From contig CM049316.1 in the NCBI GenBank assembly GCA_026874595.1, positions 45,463,695 through 45,527,694 of the forward strand: a stretch of 64,000 nt of DNA, given 5' to 3'. Below are positions 25,973 to 37,381 of the stretch, in pieces; the first letter of the stretch is position 1, and every line of letters starts with the position of its first letter. The notes under the pieces were generated by a model that worked only from the letters and a program-made list of their open reading frames with translations, had not been told where the DNA came from and made no database searches. The translations under genes were made by a program, and so were the position numbers. This DNA comes from Sipunculus nudus. Lineage: Eukaryota; Annelida; Sipuncula; Golfingiida; Sipunculidae.

Positions 25973-26012
25973 GTTTGAGCGGCTTGGGGTTGGCCTGTTT
26001 TCGGCGTGACAT
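25973..26012 (-). CDS. First coding exon of a NuRD-motif zinc-finger transcription factor
   Basis: The minus-strand ATG at 26,012 starts MSRRKQANPKPLK, then one base (C) and the splice donor GTGAGT (25,972-25,967), so the exon ends in phase 1 after 13 codons. MSRRKQ-x-x-P is the N-terminal motif by which SALL, ZFPM/FOG, BCL11 and ZNF521/423 zinc-finger proteins bind the RBBP4 subunit of the NuRD corepressor. In these vertebrate genes it is encoded in a short first coding exon followed by a long intron. The residues after the motif (xNPxxLK, with Arg possible across the junction) look by eye closest to ZNF521/423 and FOG, but the family cannot be settled from 13 residues. Zinc-finger exons are absent from the window, so they should lie left of position 1. 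The start was chosen because the motif is N-terminal in this class and the -3 base is G; the frame stays open upstream to an ATG at 26,135. Confidence 0.78.
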
Positions 26013-26290
26013 TCCGGAGGGGTGCTGGCGCTGCGCCCGCTTCTGTATCAATGGCCAAGTATACTCGGGCATGCGCTCTGCTTCCCGGCATGCATCAAGC
26101 AACGCCAAACATGGCGCTGTGAAAAAGTTTTCCATCTCGTATCAGAACCCACCAAACTCACCCTGCGCGTGCTTGTCGCACCATTTTAAACACTCGCTAC
26201 TGCTAAAGTTCAGATATGCACAATGGGTATTTCGTCATTGAATTATAAGTGGCTGAGATGGGTGAAAGTTTAGGTTTGGTGTGTGTTAAT
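26013..26290 (-). promoter_or_regulatory. 5' region of the NuRD-motif zinc-finger gene
   Basis: This CpG-bearing sequence directly upstream of the start contains repeated ATGCCGGGA / GCATGC words (26,065-26,100) and no TATA box at a fixed distance. It may include 5' UTR and the transcription start. The in-frame upstream ATGs at 26,135 and 26,072 are discussed under findings. Confidence 0.4.
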
Positions 26291-28430
26291 TAAGATGTTT
26301 CCAGGTACAACTATATATCACATCATATGTTTACTGTTCGTTCTACCTGGTTATGTTGTTAGGGCCACAACTGATAAGAGGCAACCGCAGAATTTTTATC
26401 TGTTTGTATGACACCTGTGTGGACGCCGTGGCCGCTGTTATACCGTGCGTCAAATGCTGTGTGTATATACCAATAAAACCCCTTGGGATGTTGGTGAAAG
26501 TCCTTGTGTACTGCCATATAGACCTTTACTCGCGTCTACCTGCAAGTTCGCTCTGTGAGTGCCGTTGAAGTCAGCTATGTAAACTATATCGCTATTATCT
26601 CCCGCACTAGGAAAAGTGGATGTACTGTCCGTCTACTACCTGGATTAATTCAACAGTTCCTTTGTAATTTAAAACTCCCTCAGTTAACCCTTTAACTCAA
26701 TATACAGTAGACTCCAAATTAATGTGATTATATAGGCCTAGTACAAGTATTAGCCTAAGCCTATAATATTAATAATAATATTAATATTAATAATAACAGT
26801 TATTATTATTATTATAAAATAATGATAAAGTTATTAATTTGAACCTTGTTGTGAGCTTGTTTCCGAACTTAAAATTAAACACTGATTTTCACATATTTAT
26901 ATAAATTTACATTCTTACACCCGAGGTTTTAATTAAATTATGATAACAGTTAGGCCTGAAGGTTATCTGCATTAGTAGACTAACTTTATGTACCCATAAT
27001 CGCCATCACAGACATGATAATAATAATAATGATAATAGTAGTAATAATTTTTTTCTCTCGAGTAAATAGGCCTACACAATAGCGGATCCATGCAGAATCC
27101 CCTGACGCCTCTTCATCAAAGATGAACAGTTATCTTGTACTGAAGTCTCCTACTATAGCCATATAGATTATATATTATAACATCAGATCTTTCGTGTTGC
27201 ATATGAATGAAAAAAAAATTATCTAAAAAATAGAATATCCTTTAAATTATATCAGTCGGCTATGAACGAGAAATTCTACTCCTTCGATGTACCTTTGAGT
27301 CCTCGTTTTCTAAGAAAAGAAAAAAAAGATGCAAAGCATGACAATTCAGCCCCGCGAATATGAAGCCAAATTTAGAATGTGTCTGTATGAGGCGATTCTT
27401 TGTTCATCGTTCACATCCTGAATAAGTAACGTTATCCTGTGTAAAGACGTGATTAGGGCTGTCTTTCTTGTTTCATTGGGCCACAGTCATTCCTCAGATA
27501 ATCTTATTGCCCATGCAGTCGCCTTCTCGCCGATGAAACTGAATACACAAAATATATATTATTTGTTGAATTTCGTTAAGATAATACAGTATATAATGAG
27601 TTGTTTACATCATGTTTCTTATAGGTCGGAGGCTATGTATATATACAAGCTCGCCGTTGAACCGTGGAAGTGAACCTGTTCGTGTGTCGGGGGAGAGGGT
27701 GGGGGGTGTTATCTGCGGGCTTTTTCAGATACCATAATAATGCATGGGAGAACAATAATTAGTGTGTATCATTTTCATTTTCAAATGTATTGTTCACTAA
27801 ACTTAGTGTAATTCATATGGACCATATCCCATCAAAATATATGAAAAATATCACGTATATTGGAAAGGGGGCGGGGATTTCATACCCTATATTATAACCC
27901 CAGTTTAGAGAAACACAAAACTTTATTTGCCAATGTGTTAGTGATATTTTATAGTTTTTTATAGTCGGGTATGCATGTGAGTGATGGAAAGATAAATTTT
28001 AGAAGGATGCGTGCATGGTGCATATACAGACCACAGATATAGGCCTATAAATATAAACATGCATATTATATTTTATAACATATATAATGTACTTCCACCA
28101 CGTAATAAAGGTCCTGTGTTATACAAACAATCAAGACAACATCTGTATTGTGTAAAAAGTGAAATATTGTTTCAGGTGATGAGGTAGATTACACGTGGAA
28201 AATACAACTTCTGCTAAGATAATCAATAATAATTATGATTATCAATTAAGGAGAGACCGCATAGTAGCGGCGATATCCCTCAATGGTCAAGCCAGTGTGA
28301 TATATGTATGGAGTATTCCTGAAAGGGAATCTTCAAAAGTTGAAAATGAAACAACAGTAAGATGTCATGGTTTCACGTGCTTATATTATGAAGTATAAAA
28401 GTGTAACTGAAATGAAACGGACACTTTTCA
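26291..28430. other. Intergenic stretch with AAT/ATT patches
   Basis: Imperfect AAT/ATT runs lie at 26,765-26,820 and 27,015-27,050. A somewhat complex patch at 27,360-27,700 has no exon features. Nothing else is recognisable. Confidence 0.45.
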
Positions 28431-28464
28431 CTGTCTGTCTGTCTGTGTCTGTCTGTCTGTCTGT

Positions 28465-28495
<31 letters not shown>

Positions 28496-28530
28496 ATACA
28501 TGCCACATACACAAACAAACAAACAAACAC
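28431..28530. repeat. (TCTG)n, (TC)n and (AAAC)n microsatellites
   Basis: TGTC/TCTG repeats run into an uninterrupted TC tract (about 28,466-28,495), followed by AAAC units at about 28,511-28,528. Confidence 0.9.
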
Positions 28531-28594
28531 TTTCCAATTACTATGAAGGGAAATTACGAAGCCAAAAATTACATTTTGCAGCCAATCTCCTTTG

Positions 28595-28650
<56 letters not shown>
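28595..28650. repeat. (TA)n microsatellite
   Basis: An uninterrupted run of about 27 TA units. Confidence 0.95.
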
Positions 28651-28653
<3 letters not shown>

Positions 28654-29009
28654 CTTCCTTATTGGATTCCCATGTATAATGGATGATTATTACGCCATGC
28701 AGTCCCCCGTACAATGAAAAGTAGCCCCACCTCCTTTCAGTAAGACAGAGCCGAGTTATAGATTGTCTTTAACCAATCCGGCTCCCAATTTTCAACTGGT
28801 ATAGTATGTAGGATATAAATATAAAAATGAATACTAGTTAAGATGATAGCTATACAGTATGAAACGGTAAACATTCTGAGACTCAAATATGTCTCTTACA
28901 AAACAGATGGATGTCACCTTCAGGTTAGGCAATAAAGCTTGAGTTAAATTGATGAATTATATGTTTATTTTCAGGGATATATATATACATGTATACTAGT
29001 ATATTAAAA

Positions 29010-29190
29010 GTTCATTTGGGACCTGGACATGCAGGCTAAACGCTCGGTACAACACTCTCTTTGGCTGGGTGGGATCCCCGGTGTGGCCATGGGAGTGGGC
29101 TGTAGTTATACCTGTCTTGCGGTTTTTTCCGTGCGCCCCTCTACAGACTACCAAACCCCACCATCAGAGCCATGAGGAGTGCTGAGATTA
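29010..29190 (+). mobile_element. tRNA-derived SINE fragment
   Basis: AGGCTAAACGCTCGG resembles an A-box region, and TGGGATCCCCGGTGTGGCC resembles a degraded B-box region with the usual downstream CCCGG. The body GCGGTTTTTTCCG ... ACAGACTACCAAAC ... GAGCCATGAGGAG aligns by eye with the SINE copies at 49,371-49,470 (minus) and 56,983-57,170 (plus). The 3' end is not fixed. Confidence 0.6.
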
Positions 29191-29224
29191 TTTATAGTAA
29201 CTATATGTACAACCCGTGTAAAAG

Positions 29225-29330
29225 TATATACTTACTGACAAGGGATCGAGCCAACGACCCTAGCTCACCATCTTATACATTACATATAGGGCACATATAC
29301 ATCCCCGCTCGTTTGCGGTCGGATATGTTA
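29225..29330 (-). mobile_element. Possible second tRNA-like SINE head
   Basis: On the minus strand GGTGAGCTAGGGTCGTTGG is followed by CTCGATCCCTTGTCAGTA, which contains a B-box-like GGCTCGATCCC. No A box at the right distance is convincing, so this may be only a fragment. Confidence 0.3.
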
Positions 29331-30180
29331 AACCTGTGTCTGATGGTTTTTTTTCAAAATAACAATAATTTCTCTCATCTGATACCCAAACAATTTATTA
29401 CAATTGTTTTCATGCCATTATTTATTGCCCTGTATTCAATGTATGCACTCATACCGGAACAGAAATATATTTGAACTTAGACACTCTTAACGTGCAAGAG
29501 GAAGTTGTCATTTGTTGTCATGTTGTAACTTGCAAAAAATTTCTGTTCAAACTTGACCTCGGTTTATTAAGCTAAAGACAAATGAAGTAGCGCAAAATGG
29601 ACTTTTTCTCTTTAGCAGAGTTAAGCATAAACTTGCCCAGTAGAGCATTTTATTTCAGACGGGTTTATTTATACGAAAAAAAATGGCTGGATGTGAATGA
29701 TATACATACATGGCATTAAAAAATCGCTTTAAAAAATTAAATTTTTTAAAGGAACATTCCCCCAACTCCCCAGGCATACACAGGTTAAACGCTGCATTCG
29801 TTCTGTAACCATTCCTCTGAACCACTGCTTGCTGTTGCAGGGTTGACTGGGTTTCGCCACAATGCAGGCCTCTGGCACAGGAGCAGTCAGACCAGTGAGA
29901 TAGGGATATTTGATTGTACATCCGACAATAAAACCAGGGATACCCGTATCTCATACATTAATCTAACTATTATTGACCCGGTACCAGTATTTAATATATA
30001 ACGAAGTGTAGTTATAAGAAAGAACTACCATGAGAAAGACAGTTTTTGTATTTAGAAAACCTGAATAACCTGTTCTAGAAATAATGCTTTCAATAAATTG
30101 CCTTCAATAAATAAACCGAAGATCTGCGCTCTACATATACAATACTAATTCTTCCTGATTTGCATGTATTGTGCGACTTC
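29331..30180. other. Noncoding stretch
   Basis: No repeat with clear ends and no exon is supported. A 99-codon minus-strand frame (29,655-29,954) has no recognisable motif. Confidence 0.45.
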
Positions 30181-30204
30181 CTGGTCTGGGGACTTTAGTA
30201 GGCA

Positions 30205-30228
30205 TGGGGGAGGGGGGGGGGGGGGGGG
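30205..30228. repeat. Poly-G tract
   Basis: A G run of more than 20 bases broken by a single A. G4-type folding is possible. Confidence 0.9.
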
Positions 30229-30314
30229 TAGTTTTCACTATTCTATTGATTGCTGATGTTTTAGGTCGTGAATGATGCAATGTCATGGAATTTAGGAATG
30301 AAACGAACCTTTCA

Positions 30315-30408
30315 GTTATATTATATTATATTATATTATATTATATTATATTATATTATATTATATTATATTATATTATATTATATTATATTATATTATA
30401 TTATATTA
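30315..30408. repeat. (TTATA)n pentanucleotide microsatellite
   Basis: About 18 perfect pentamer units with no interruption. Confidence 0.95.
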
Positions 30409-31900
30409 ATAAATTCAAATAGGATAAAGTATTATCAAACATTATAGATGCTATTAATTAATTGATCCTTGGATGTTACTCTGACCCTCCCCATTATTTC
30501 ATTTAAAAAATCTGTTCAAAATTGAGTAAAGTTCCTAACAGACAAGCCAACCAACCGAGTAACCAAACGATGCTTATGACACTTTACCTCCTAGCGCAGG
30601 TATCATTATAACTAGTACCAAAAAAATAGTTCAGCCAGGGTGGGTTATCTGCATCACAGCAAAGGAGGTTATGTATTTCCTTCTATATTTGGGTTGGGTT
30701 TTTTTTCTGTTGATATGACGACTGGAAAACTTTGAAACCGATATTCACGAAACTGGATGTGATTATAGTTATATGTTATATGTAAATTGGCCAGGGAAGA
30801 CGCCATTAAGTTGTGATGCGTATGCAGATAAAACGGGCGACTTGAATAGAATGGCTTGTCCGTGACATAGTGTCACTTTCAGTTTGTATATTGGTATATA
30901 TATATCTTCACAAAATCATTGTAAAACTGTTATTTTGTTTTGTCAGTCTTCTTTGTAACTCTTGCCAATCACATTCTATCCTGATGGAGTCAAAACTATA
31001 TATACATATTACCTTGGACACCCAAGCTATGTTTGAATGGCACGGTTTAGTGGCAGACAGCAAACTTGTACTCCATACAGCAATTGACCTGTTAGAAAAA
31101 AGATGGATTTACACTTTGCTTTAATTTTACATGTATTCTCTTCTGTTAATTCATTACTCGCAGCCTAATGTTAAGTTTTCCGACGGTTTACAACGGTATA
31201 TATAGATGCAATTAGATCGAAGGGCGTTGCGGTGCGCTCCCTCATATGACTTTTGTCACGACTCAAGTACAGACTTAATAGCTTATAGTCGTGTCTTCAG
31301 GGTCACAAAGTGGTCACCTGTAGACATTATTTTAGGTCAATCACATATGAGCAATGTTATGGTTGTCATAGCGAAAACACCATCTTGTGCAGGTAAATAC
31401 GTAGAGATAACAGATTTTTTCACCAGTTAAACTTCAGACAAACATTACAAATGTTAGCCATATTCATGATACGACTTACACAAATATGATGCCTTGAACC
31501 AATATGCTGTAATATCATGCTATACTTCTGTGTGAATTTAAACACATATGACCAAATTTATTGATTTGTCGTGATGGGGCCTACTTTCAAGAAAGCAACA
31601 CCAGTAAAATAACCATAATTTAGAAGAATTCACGCCAGCGATTAGAATTCCAATCGCCTCCTTTTCGGACGTAGTATGCCATATCAGGAGATACGCCAGA
31701 TAAGGTTTGTTGTATTTCAGTTGTAGAGGGCTGATAGTAACTCCATGCAGCATTAAACACATACATACATCATCACACACCTTTACACTCTATCACACAC
31801 ACAATCCCCATCACCTGCACACACACCCGCGATTGTGTGTGTGAATAACTCGATGTAATATTTATGGTGCTTTATATATAGAATACTTAATTAATAGCGT
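30409..31900. other. Noncoding stretch
   Basis: AT-rich with short frames of up to 84 codons and no domain resemblance. A CA-rich patch lies near 31,760-31,840. Confidence 0.45.
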
Positions 31901-32420
31901 TTTCTATGCCAGCTCAGGACATTTCCCTAAAATCACATTTTGAGATAGAGTATACACAGACGATTAGGTAAACAGACGATGATGGGCATACCACTTTCTG
32001 AGGAAAAAAAAAATGAGCTGCAATGATCATCCATAGAAAATGGAACGAAAGGCACTTCATAAGATCCGGGCACCGTGCATGCGATCTTAGGTGACGCGCA
32101 GACTCATGATCCAAACGGCCTCCATAAAAACTGTTGTTTGAATATCTCCCATCACATCCCAGTGCGCCAATGCCCATTGTGTTTTAGTTTACTTTATCAG
32201 TCACCCCAGCCCGGCCTCATGAGAAATGAAAAGGAATGTGGATGCATTTCATTCAGGGTGGAGCATCTAATCATAAAAGTGAAAGCCCCAAGACATATTG
32301 CAAAGAAAGTAAAAGCTGGACCTATTTTATCGTTCTCAGGTGAGGAAGGATATGATGCCTTTAATCACGTGAATCAAGCTCTGATGCAAGAAATGTTCCC
32401 AAACCTATATTTAGGTATGT
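31901..32420. other. Candidate noncoding island
   Basis: Complex sequence with TAATCA and TAATCACGTG cores and a 116-codon plus-strand frame (32,075-32,425) that resembles no known family and has no good flanking splice sites. A regulatory element is a guess based on texture. Confidence 0.3.
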
Positions 32421-32439
32421 TTTGACTATGTTAGTACTG

Positions 32440-32835
32440 GTTTTTAATATTATAATTTCTAATGGGTTTTACATCCGGACTAATATAATTGTTTTTATAT
32501 TTATGTTCCTAATCATAATTATTGCTCTCATAAACACCATCGCAAAAATAGCCAGCACCATCACGATGTTCGCCATTATCATTATAATCATCATCACTAT
32601 CATCATAATCATGTTCGTCATCACCATCAATATCTCCATCATCGTCCTCCTTCTCACCACAACCATCATCATCCGCATCAGCTTTAGCATCACTATAATC
32701 ACTTTAATCATTTCAGCATTTACATCCTTGTCATAGTTGTTGCCATTGTAGTCCCGATAATTATCACCAGCATAATTGTTATCATCATCATCGCTGTTAT
32801 TAATCATATTTTTTTTATTATCATCATCAAATTCT
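32440..32835. repeat. Imperfect (ATC/CAT)n trinucleotide array
   Basis: ATC/CAT/ATT triplets dominate, with many substitutions. The Ile-rich and Met/Asn/Asp-rich frames on the two strands are translations of the repeat, not genes. Confidence 0.85.
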
Positions 32836-32855
32836 GTCCAGGGATTTTTCTATTT

Positions 32856-32875
32856 GCCAGCAGGGGGCGCTAGTG
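32856..32875 (+). promoter_or_regulatory. CTCF-like binding motif, plus orientation
   Basis: GCCAGCAGGGGGCGCTAGTG contains a full match to the vertebrate CTCF core CCASYAGRKGGCRS. A 20-bp near copy lies in opposite orientation at 36,808-36,829. Motif match is direct; occupancy is inference. Confidence 0.55.
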
Positions 32876-32934
32876 TCAATTGGGTTTATTGTCTGCATAT
32901 CATAGGACTGTCTGTTTTCCCTCCAACATGAATG

Positions 32935-32937
<3 letters not shown>

Positions 32938-32981
<44 letters not shown>
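32938..32981. repeat. (TC)n microsatellite
   Basis: An uninterrupted run of about 22 TC units. Confidence 0.95.
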
Positions 32982-32986
<5 letters not shown>

Positions 32987-33253
32987 GGCTTCATTGAAAC
33001 CGGAATTGACGAAATTAACTCCAACAACATTTCACAGGTTTTCACCCTGCCTAAGTCACACGTTATAAGAGAAGTAATTAAGTGCATATTATGCTTATGC
33101 ATATGTATGACTTTTATCTAATAGGTCAAAGTGTCAACCATTAACCCTTGCCTCAAACTATATATGATATACGAGACATATTAATCGGCAAGCTTATAAT
33201 AATATATATGCATTATTCGACATAGCAGAAATTACAATATAGAAAAAGAGACA

Positions 33254-33254
33254 A

Positions 33255-33309
<55 letters not shown>

Positions 33310-33416
33310 TTATTATTATTAGTTTTATTATTATTATTATTATCATTATTATTATTATAATTATTATAATTGACATTATTAATATTATATTATTAGTAGT
33401 AGCAGTATTATTATTA

Positions 33417-33482
<66 letters not shown>
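33254..33482. repeat. (ATT)n microsatellite, compound
   Basis: Two long ATT runs (33,254-33,308 and 33,424-33,482) are joined by an imperfect ATT/AAT stretch. Confidence 0.95.
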
Positions 33483-33483
<1 letters not shown>

Positions 33484-34870
33484 CTATACTTATTCATAGT
33501 TTGTCGAAAATTACATGCGCACATTTCAGAGGTCGGCGAAGTATATAAAGTTTAAAGATACAGATGTGTAATTGTTCAAAGATTTCCTTATACTTTTTGA
33601 GAGAAACAAAAACAGTATTGATCACCAAATGCCAAGCAATTCCTGTGATAATCATACAGACATATACATCAGTAAAACGTTTTGAAATACGGATTCATTT
33701 ACAGATATGACCCAAAAGAACAGTAGTTAATTTATTTATATTGACACTTAAGTGTTAGTCCATTTGTGAAAAAAACCCCGATACATATGTAATTTAAAAC
33801 CATAAATCTTTCAGATATGATTATAATAAGTCATGACGTCAACAAAGTACATGAAGTTGGACAGAATATTTCACTGATCTCTGAAACCTATAATTTCATA
33901 TATATTATTCAGCTGAACAATTATTTTTTTCAGACCAAGTCGATAAATTGTTTACATAATTTCTTTATGGAAAGAAATTTACATAATAATTATTTAATTT
34001 AAAAAATCTTACATGTTTATGGGAAATCCTGAAATCTTACAGATCCTTCCCCACCCATACACACATCACTATATCATGAAAACTGATACAGCTAGATGAC
34101 ACTCAATCGAGCGCAAAACCTCCGTCAAGGAAAGGAAACGGTCATACTGTATTTTCTCCTTCTGGTGGATTCGCACGAATATTTATGGTGTTTTACCTGG
34201 CTGGACCATATGCCACAGGTAGCAAACTGTAAAAAGTTTAGTGAAAATCGGCCAAGTATTTATTTGCATAGTTACATTAACCGTAAGCTATCAAACAAAA
34301 ACAAACAAACAACCAACCGGACATAGGGGAAGACATAACTTCCTTACCGGAGGTAAAAAGGAGCGAGACAGAAACTGATGTCAGCATACTAGAGAAGTGA
34401 AGATGTGGGTACGCAGAGGAAGGCCAAGTTTACTTTTTGGGTGGTGTCCCTTCATAATGATTTATCAGGAGATATCGAAAGGACTCGTGTTTCCATGCAT
34501 TTGCTCTTTCATAATGCGACATGTAAAGCAGACGATCTCCATCATTTATACTGCCAGCTAGACCAATTACCATTGTAGATTCGAATATGAGACATCGTAT
34601 TAGGCTGACCTGGCAGAGGTTTTTCCATGAAAAAAAAAATAGAAGTTCATCTTTTCATTTGGACATTCACTTTGAAAATAATTGAAATATAAATATAAAA
34701 AGTGTTGAAACTGTAAAAGGTCAACTCCTACACATTGATGAAAAGAAGCGAAATACATTGGCATAAAATTGTTAGTTGCACATGTATGTTCAAGTATATA
34801 TGTACAGTTGACAGTGCTCGCTATTTTTCCCTTGTTTATATTAAGGAAAAGTATGCTTTTTTTGAAAGTG
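33483..34870. other. Noncoding stretch
   Basis: No bounded repeat or exon is visible; composition is AT-rich. Confidence 0.45.
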
Positions 34871-35149
34871 TATTTTATATGTATATAAGAATAGATGTGT
34901 GTATACACGTGCGTCTGAATACACGTATGTATGTATATACCTATGTATGTACACGTATGTACAGGTACGTATCAGGTTGGATGTACGCATATACGAATGT
35001 GCATTTGTGTATATGTATATACATTTGTATTTATGGTGGCACTTAAATACGTGAATATACTTGTGAATGAATGCATGTTTTCATATCTACGTGCACGTAA
35101 TTGAGTATATGTGAAAGTGTGTGTGTGTGTGTGTGTTTGTGAGAGAGAG

Positions 35150-35180
<31 letters not shown>
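34871..35180. repeat. ATGT/GTAT-rich low complexity, then (GT)n and (GA)n
   Basis: GTATGTAC/ATATAC words fill 34,875-35,110. A GT run (about 35,116-35,136) and a GA run (about 35,139-35,180) follow. Confidence 0.85.
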
Positions 35181-35224
35181 CTATAAACAAATAATCCGGG
35201 ACGGAAAAATGTGCACAACTCATC

Positions 35225-35545
35225 ATCAAATGTATACATAACAGGTTTAGATGGAACAGGGAGGCAAAGTCTCAATGCCACATTAATTCCAGCACAATGC
35301 CCCTCTGGTTTACAAAGACGCCAGCATGGACCAATCACCTCTACCGGCCTCTTTATTGCGCCTCACCAAAGCCCTTTGTGACCTCTTATTGCGGCCCAAA
35401 TCGGCATGGCTAATCAGGATTAATATTAATTCACGATCAATGGATCGCCAGGTAATTATAGGAATACCTGGGAAGACCACACTGCGGGATCGACGGGATG
35501 GATTGCAATGTTTTGTTGTTTAGGTTCGCTTCAGTGGAGCCGTAG
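35225..35545. promoter_or_regulatory. Strong candidate cis-regulatory island
   Basis: About 320 bp of dense, complex sequence lies between microsatellite-rich flanks. It contains TAATCAGGATTA (35,411-35,422), an inverted pair of TAATC sites of the kind bound by K50 homeodomains such as Otx, adjacent TAATATTAATT, a GGTAATTA core (35,451), TTTATTGC (about 35,350) and a CCAAT box (35,330). No coding exon fits. Enhancer function is inferred from motif clustering only. Confidence 0.45.
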
Positions 35546-35639
35546 ATGCAGATATTACTGGACATCCCAGGCAGAAAATGTTGTGTGTTTGATAAACGAG
35601 TAAATGAAGCTCTCGCGTTGAAGACCATAACAGTTTAAG

Positions 35640-36115
35640 TACATTGAACTGACGTTTGTATTACTGCGCCCAAAAACGCTCACATCAGCATAATTACGCA
35701 TGCATGCCCATACACACCGACGTACACTTATGCAGACGCACCCATATACATATATACGCAAATGCCAAACGTACATACACCATCCTACAAAAACAAACAC
35801 GCGCACGCACGAGTAAACACATCTTCATTCGCACGCCTACCGATCACACACACATACGCCATCACACACACCACCATACACACGTACAGATTCACAATCA
35901 CATACACACACGCACAAGCATAGAATCACCATAAAAAACGGAAACGCACACGATCTCAGTCACCATCACACACGCACTTTTTATCACACTCGCAAACTCA
36001 CACAGTCACCATCACACACACGCACTATGAATTAATCACCATCACAAACACGCACACTGTCACGATCACATCAACACAACCCATCATCATTATACTTATA
36101 GCACCAATCATAGAC
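35640..36115. repeat. CACACG/CACCATCACACAC-rich degenerate array
   Basis: ACACAC-rich words, with CACCATCACACACACGCAC recurring at irregular intervals between 35,855 and 36,060. Frames with His/Thr-rich products are translations of this. Confidence 0.7.
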
Positions 36116-36465
36116 GCCATTTATAAATATGTTTTGTTTATCATTGTCATCGTCAGTAGGCCCACCACCTCCTCCCCCCAACCCCCCACACACAATCTCG
36201 GTGCTGGCACACACATTTATTGTTCATGTGGAACTCGGTAATTATGTTACCTCTGTCTTGTTTATTACATGGCTCTGATAGACTGTTGATAAAGCGAGCT
36301 GATATCAATGATAAACTAATGTACACTCTATATCCTGACATTTCTTTCATATAAAGCGCTGTCGGCCAAGGTTTCTCCTATATCCCGGGCTCAATTGTAA
36401 ATGAAATTGCAGTTTAATATACGGAATAGTCCTGAGAGAAAGCTGATTTTTTAATGCTGAAAATT

Positions 36466-36520
36466 AAAAAAAAAAAAAAAAAAAAAAAACTCAGTTAATA
36501 AATACTATTTTGTTAATTAC

Positions 36521-36551
<31 letters not shown>

Positions 36552-36552
36552 A
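36466..36552. repeat. Poly-A tract and (TC)n microsatellite
   Basis: An A run (about 36,466-36,489), then TC units at 36,521-36,552 with one interruption. Confidence 0.9.
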
Positions 36553-36807
36553 CTGTCGCTCACCAGTGGTTTTCTCGCACTAACACACACACATACACGT
36601 CAACAGTCTTATGTACGAGATAAAAGTATCTAAAATACATGTTTATAGGTATGCAATATTTCAAGCCAATACATCTAATCACTCCTGCGATATTAGGGAC
36701 TTTTAATACAAATAGAAGCATGGATGGATGTGACGAACATTTGAGATTGTACACGAGATAAGCCTATCCAGGATCAAGCAACAGTGGTGCGACCATTGGA
36801 GCATCAG

Positions 36808-36829
36808 CCACTAGCGCCACCTGCTGGCC
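36808..36829 (-). promoter_or_regulatory. CTCF-like binding motif, minus orientation
   Basis: Read on the minus strand this is GGCCAGCAGGTGGCGCTAGT, differing from the copy at 32,856 by a single base in the shared core. Together they form a convergent pair about 4 kb apart. Confidence 0.55.
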
Positions 36830-37171
36830 ATAAACTCATCCAATCTTCGCCGACCGGTAGATGGCGTAATGGACCGGTCTACAAGAGGACAATTCTTAAT
36901 TCTCCTGTTGATCATTCATCATACGTAGCAGGATAAAATAAACAAACAAAAAGGTCCTAATTTCTGCACTGCATCTTCCTCCTTAACAATGATCAATGTG
37001 AGAAACAATCTTCGAGTTGCCATATATAACTCTTTCTTTGTTTTCGACAAAATATCTGAAATCAGATGATTCTTTATAAGATTATAGTTTTTCTACAAAG
37101 ACCATTGATGAAGTCATATTTTCAACGATGATTTACCTGTTACATAGTTCGTAGGAGAGGAGAGTGGTTGT

Positions 37172-37173
<2 letters not shown>

Positions 37174-37244
<71 letters not shown>
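37174..37244. repeat. (GA)n microsatellite
   Basis: About 35 uninterrupted AG units. The Arg-Glu and Ser-Leu frames across it are artefacts. Confidence 0.95.
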
Positions 37245-37248
<4 letters not shown>

Positions 37249-37290
37249 TCCCTCACAAATGTGTCATGCCCTTTCTCTGTCGCATATCTG

Positions 37291-37381
37291 ACAGGACTAC
37301 GGGTACGGGTACTACGTAGCAGATTTGAACTTGAGAACTTCATAGTTGCTACCCCACTCGGATTCAAGCTTAAGTATTCGC
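37291..37381. mobile_element. Fragment of the hAT-like family seen at 17,717
   Basis: GGGTACGGGTACTACG, a TTTGAACTTGAG segment and ACTCGGATTCAAGCTTAAGT correspond in order to GGGTAC..., TTTGGACTTGAG and ACTCGGACTCGAGTACTCG of the 17,717 element, but much diverged. Confidence 0.4.

Noticed and set aside
32075-32425. 116-codon plus-strand frame
   Set aside because: Mixed composition, but no family resemblance, no splice context, and low-complexity DNA follows at once.
32422-32807. Ile-rich plus frame and Met/Asp/Asn-rich minus frame
   Set aside because: Both are translations of an imperfect ATC/CAT trinucleotide repeat.
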